Shown piece after piece: positions 5,862 to 6,253 of a stretch of DNA of 6,253 bases. Each line of letters opens with the position of its first letter. Positions within the stretch are counted from its first letter, which is position 1. The position numbers and the translations under genes were made by a program. The notes under the pieces are model-generated. The model was not told the origin of the DNA, searched no databases, and saw only the letters and a list, made by a program, of their open reading frames with translations. The stretch comes from Oscillospiraceae bacterium (lineage in GTDB: Bacteria > Bacillota_A > Clostridia > Oscillospirales > Ruminococcaceae), in assembly GCA_017848205.1 (NCBI GenBank), contig JAGDDO010000109.1:1-6253 (forward strand), given 5' to 3'.

Positions 5862-6253
5862 TATATTTCTTTGCCACCGGAAGAATTCTCTTTGCTGCAA
5901 GGGAAACGAGGACTGTGAGAACAACGTCTTTAGGCAGGAAGATAAGAAAACAGTTTACGAAAAGCGGCCATACTTTCATTCCGTCGCCGTCAAGGTAATA
6001 GTTCATGATTATGTAGCAGTGAAGCATACCTATCGCGTAGACTACTGCATAACCGGCAAAGGCGGCTGCAAGGATTCTTGCCTGTGAAGGTTCCTTTTCC
6101 TTATGGGCGATAAGTCCTGTAACAAAGGCACCCGGAATGGATCCGACAAGGTATCCGAACGTTGGTTCAAACACATACCAGAGTCCGCCTCCCTTTGTGA
6201 ACACCGGTATTCCTATAAGTCCGAGAATAACGTAAAGCAGAGCACTTAACGAG
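5854..6253 (-). CDS. bioY: BioY, biotin-binding subunit of ECF transporter (5' end missing)
   Basis: This is the membrane S-component that binds biotin and works with the shared EcfA-EcfA'-EcfT energising module. The reading frame continues through the right edge; the GTG at 6204 is internal, since upstream codons encode typical BioY sequence (LLYVILGLIGIPVF). About 133 of the usual 180-190 residues are visible. Recognisable parts are GLIGIPVF, the loop KGGGLWYVFEPTFGYLVG with the conserved PTFGYL, a GAFVTG helix, and the C-terminal FLPKDVVLTVL helix start. The last motif departs from the commoner PGDxxK: a leucine stands where the lysine is expected. No ecf or biotin synthesis genes are in view. 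The promoter and any BirA site are outside the window. A terminator follows at 5745-5787. Confidence 0.92.
   Translation of the reverse strand, partial: SLSALLYVILGLIGIPVFTKGGGLWYVFEPTFGYLVGSIPGAFVTGLIAHKEKEPSQARILAAAFAGYAVVYAIGMLHCYIIMNYYLDGDGMKVWPLFVNCFLIFLPKDVVLTVLVSLAAKRILPVAKKYTG

Noticed and set aside
6202..6204. GTG at 6204 as bioY start
   Set aside because: The frame upstream encodes conserved BioY sequence up to the window edge, so this codon is internal valine.
1..6253. CRISPR array, insertion sequence, tRNA, rRNA or attachment site
   Set aside because: No regularly spaced repeats, transposase-like frames, terminal inverted repeats or cloverleaf/rRNA sequences were seen.

Overview
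The window looks like chromosomal DNA of a fibre-degrading rumen or gut Firmicute, most likely Ruminococcus (R. flavefaciens-like). The best evidence is a secreted GH16 beta-glucanase ending in a dockerin in which only the second calcium loop is canonical, a form common in Ruminococcus cellulosomal enzymes. A clostridial-type flavodiiron protein, a solitary BioY and a YtrA-type GntR/ABC operon fit the same group. This assignment comes from protein features recognised by eye; no database search was run.

Layout from left to right. (1) Bases 1-498 (+): the 3' part of a membrane protein with a complete C-terminal DUF1294 unit and what looks like the end of a second, degenerate copy before it. A strong hairpin terminator follows. 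(2) Bases 634-2160 (-): a secreted GH16 laminarinase-type glucanase with an unassigned N-terminal domain and a C-terminal dockerin. (3) Bases 2161-2331: a 171-bp divergent promoter region with good sigma-A promoters facing both ways and a 7-bp inverted repeat joining the two -35 boxes. (4) Bases 2332-3492 (+): a flavodiiron protein for oxygen or NO reduction, complete with all diiron ligands. (5) Bases 3494-5572 (-): a three-gene operon, transcribed from right to left, of a YtrA-family GntR repressor, an ABC ATPase and a six-helix permease. The genes overlap by 4 and 8 nt, so translation is probably coupled. (6) Bases 5573-5853: a dense regulatory region. It holds the bioY terminator, the gntR promoter whose -35 box lies inside that terminator hairpin, a perfect 9-4-9 operator over the -10 box and start point, and a leader of about 155 nt with further palindromes. 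(7) Bases 5854-6253 (-): the 3' part of bioY, the biotin-binding subunit of an ECF transporter, running off the right edge.

The genes do not form one pathway. They are five short transcription units: an envelope protein, polysaccharide breakdown, oxygen defence, a self-regulated ABC exporter-like operon, and biotin uptake. No mobile element, CRISPR array, tRNA or rRNA is visible, and I see no convincing new multi-gene system. The most informative unexplained structure is the terminator/promoter/operator overlay at 5706-5787. Next are the shared dyad between the GH16 gene and the flavodiiron gene, and the tandem DUF1294 arrangement.
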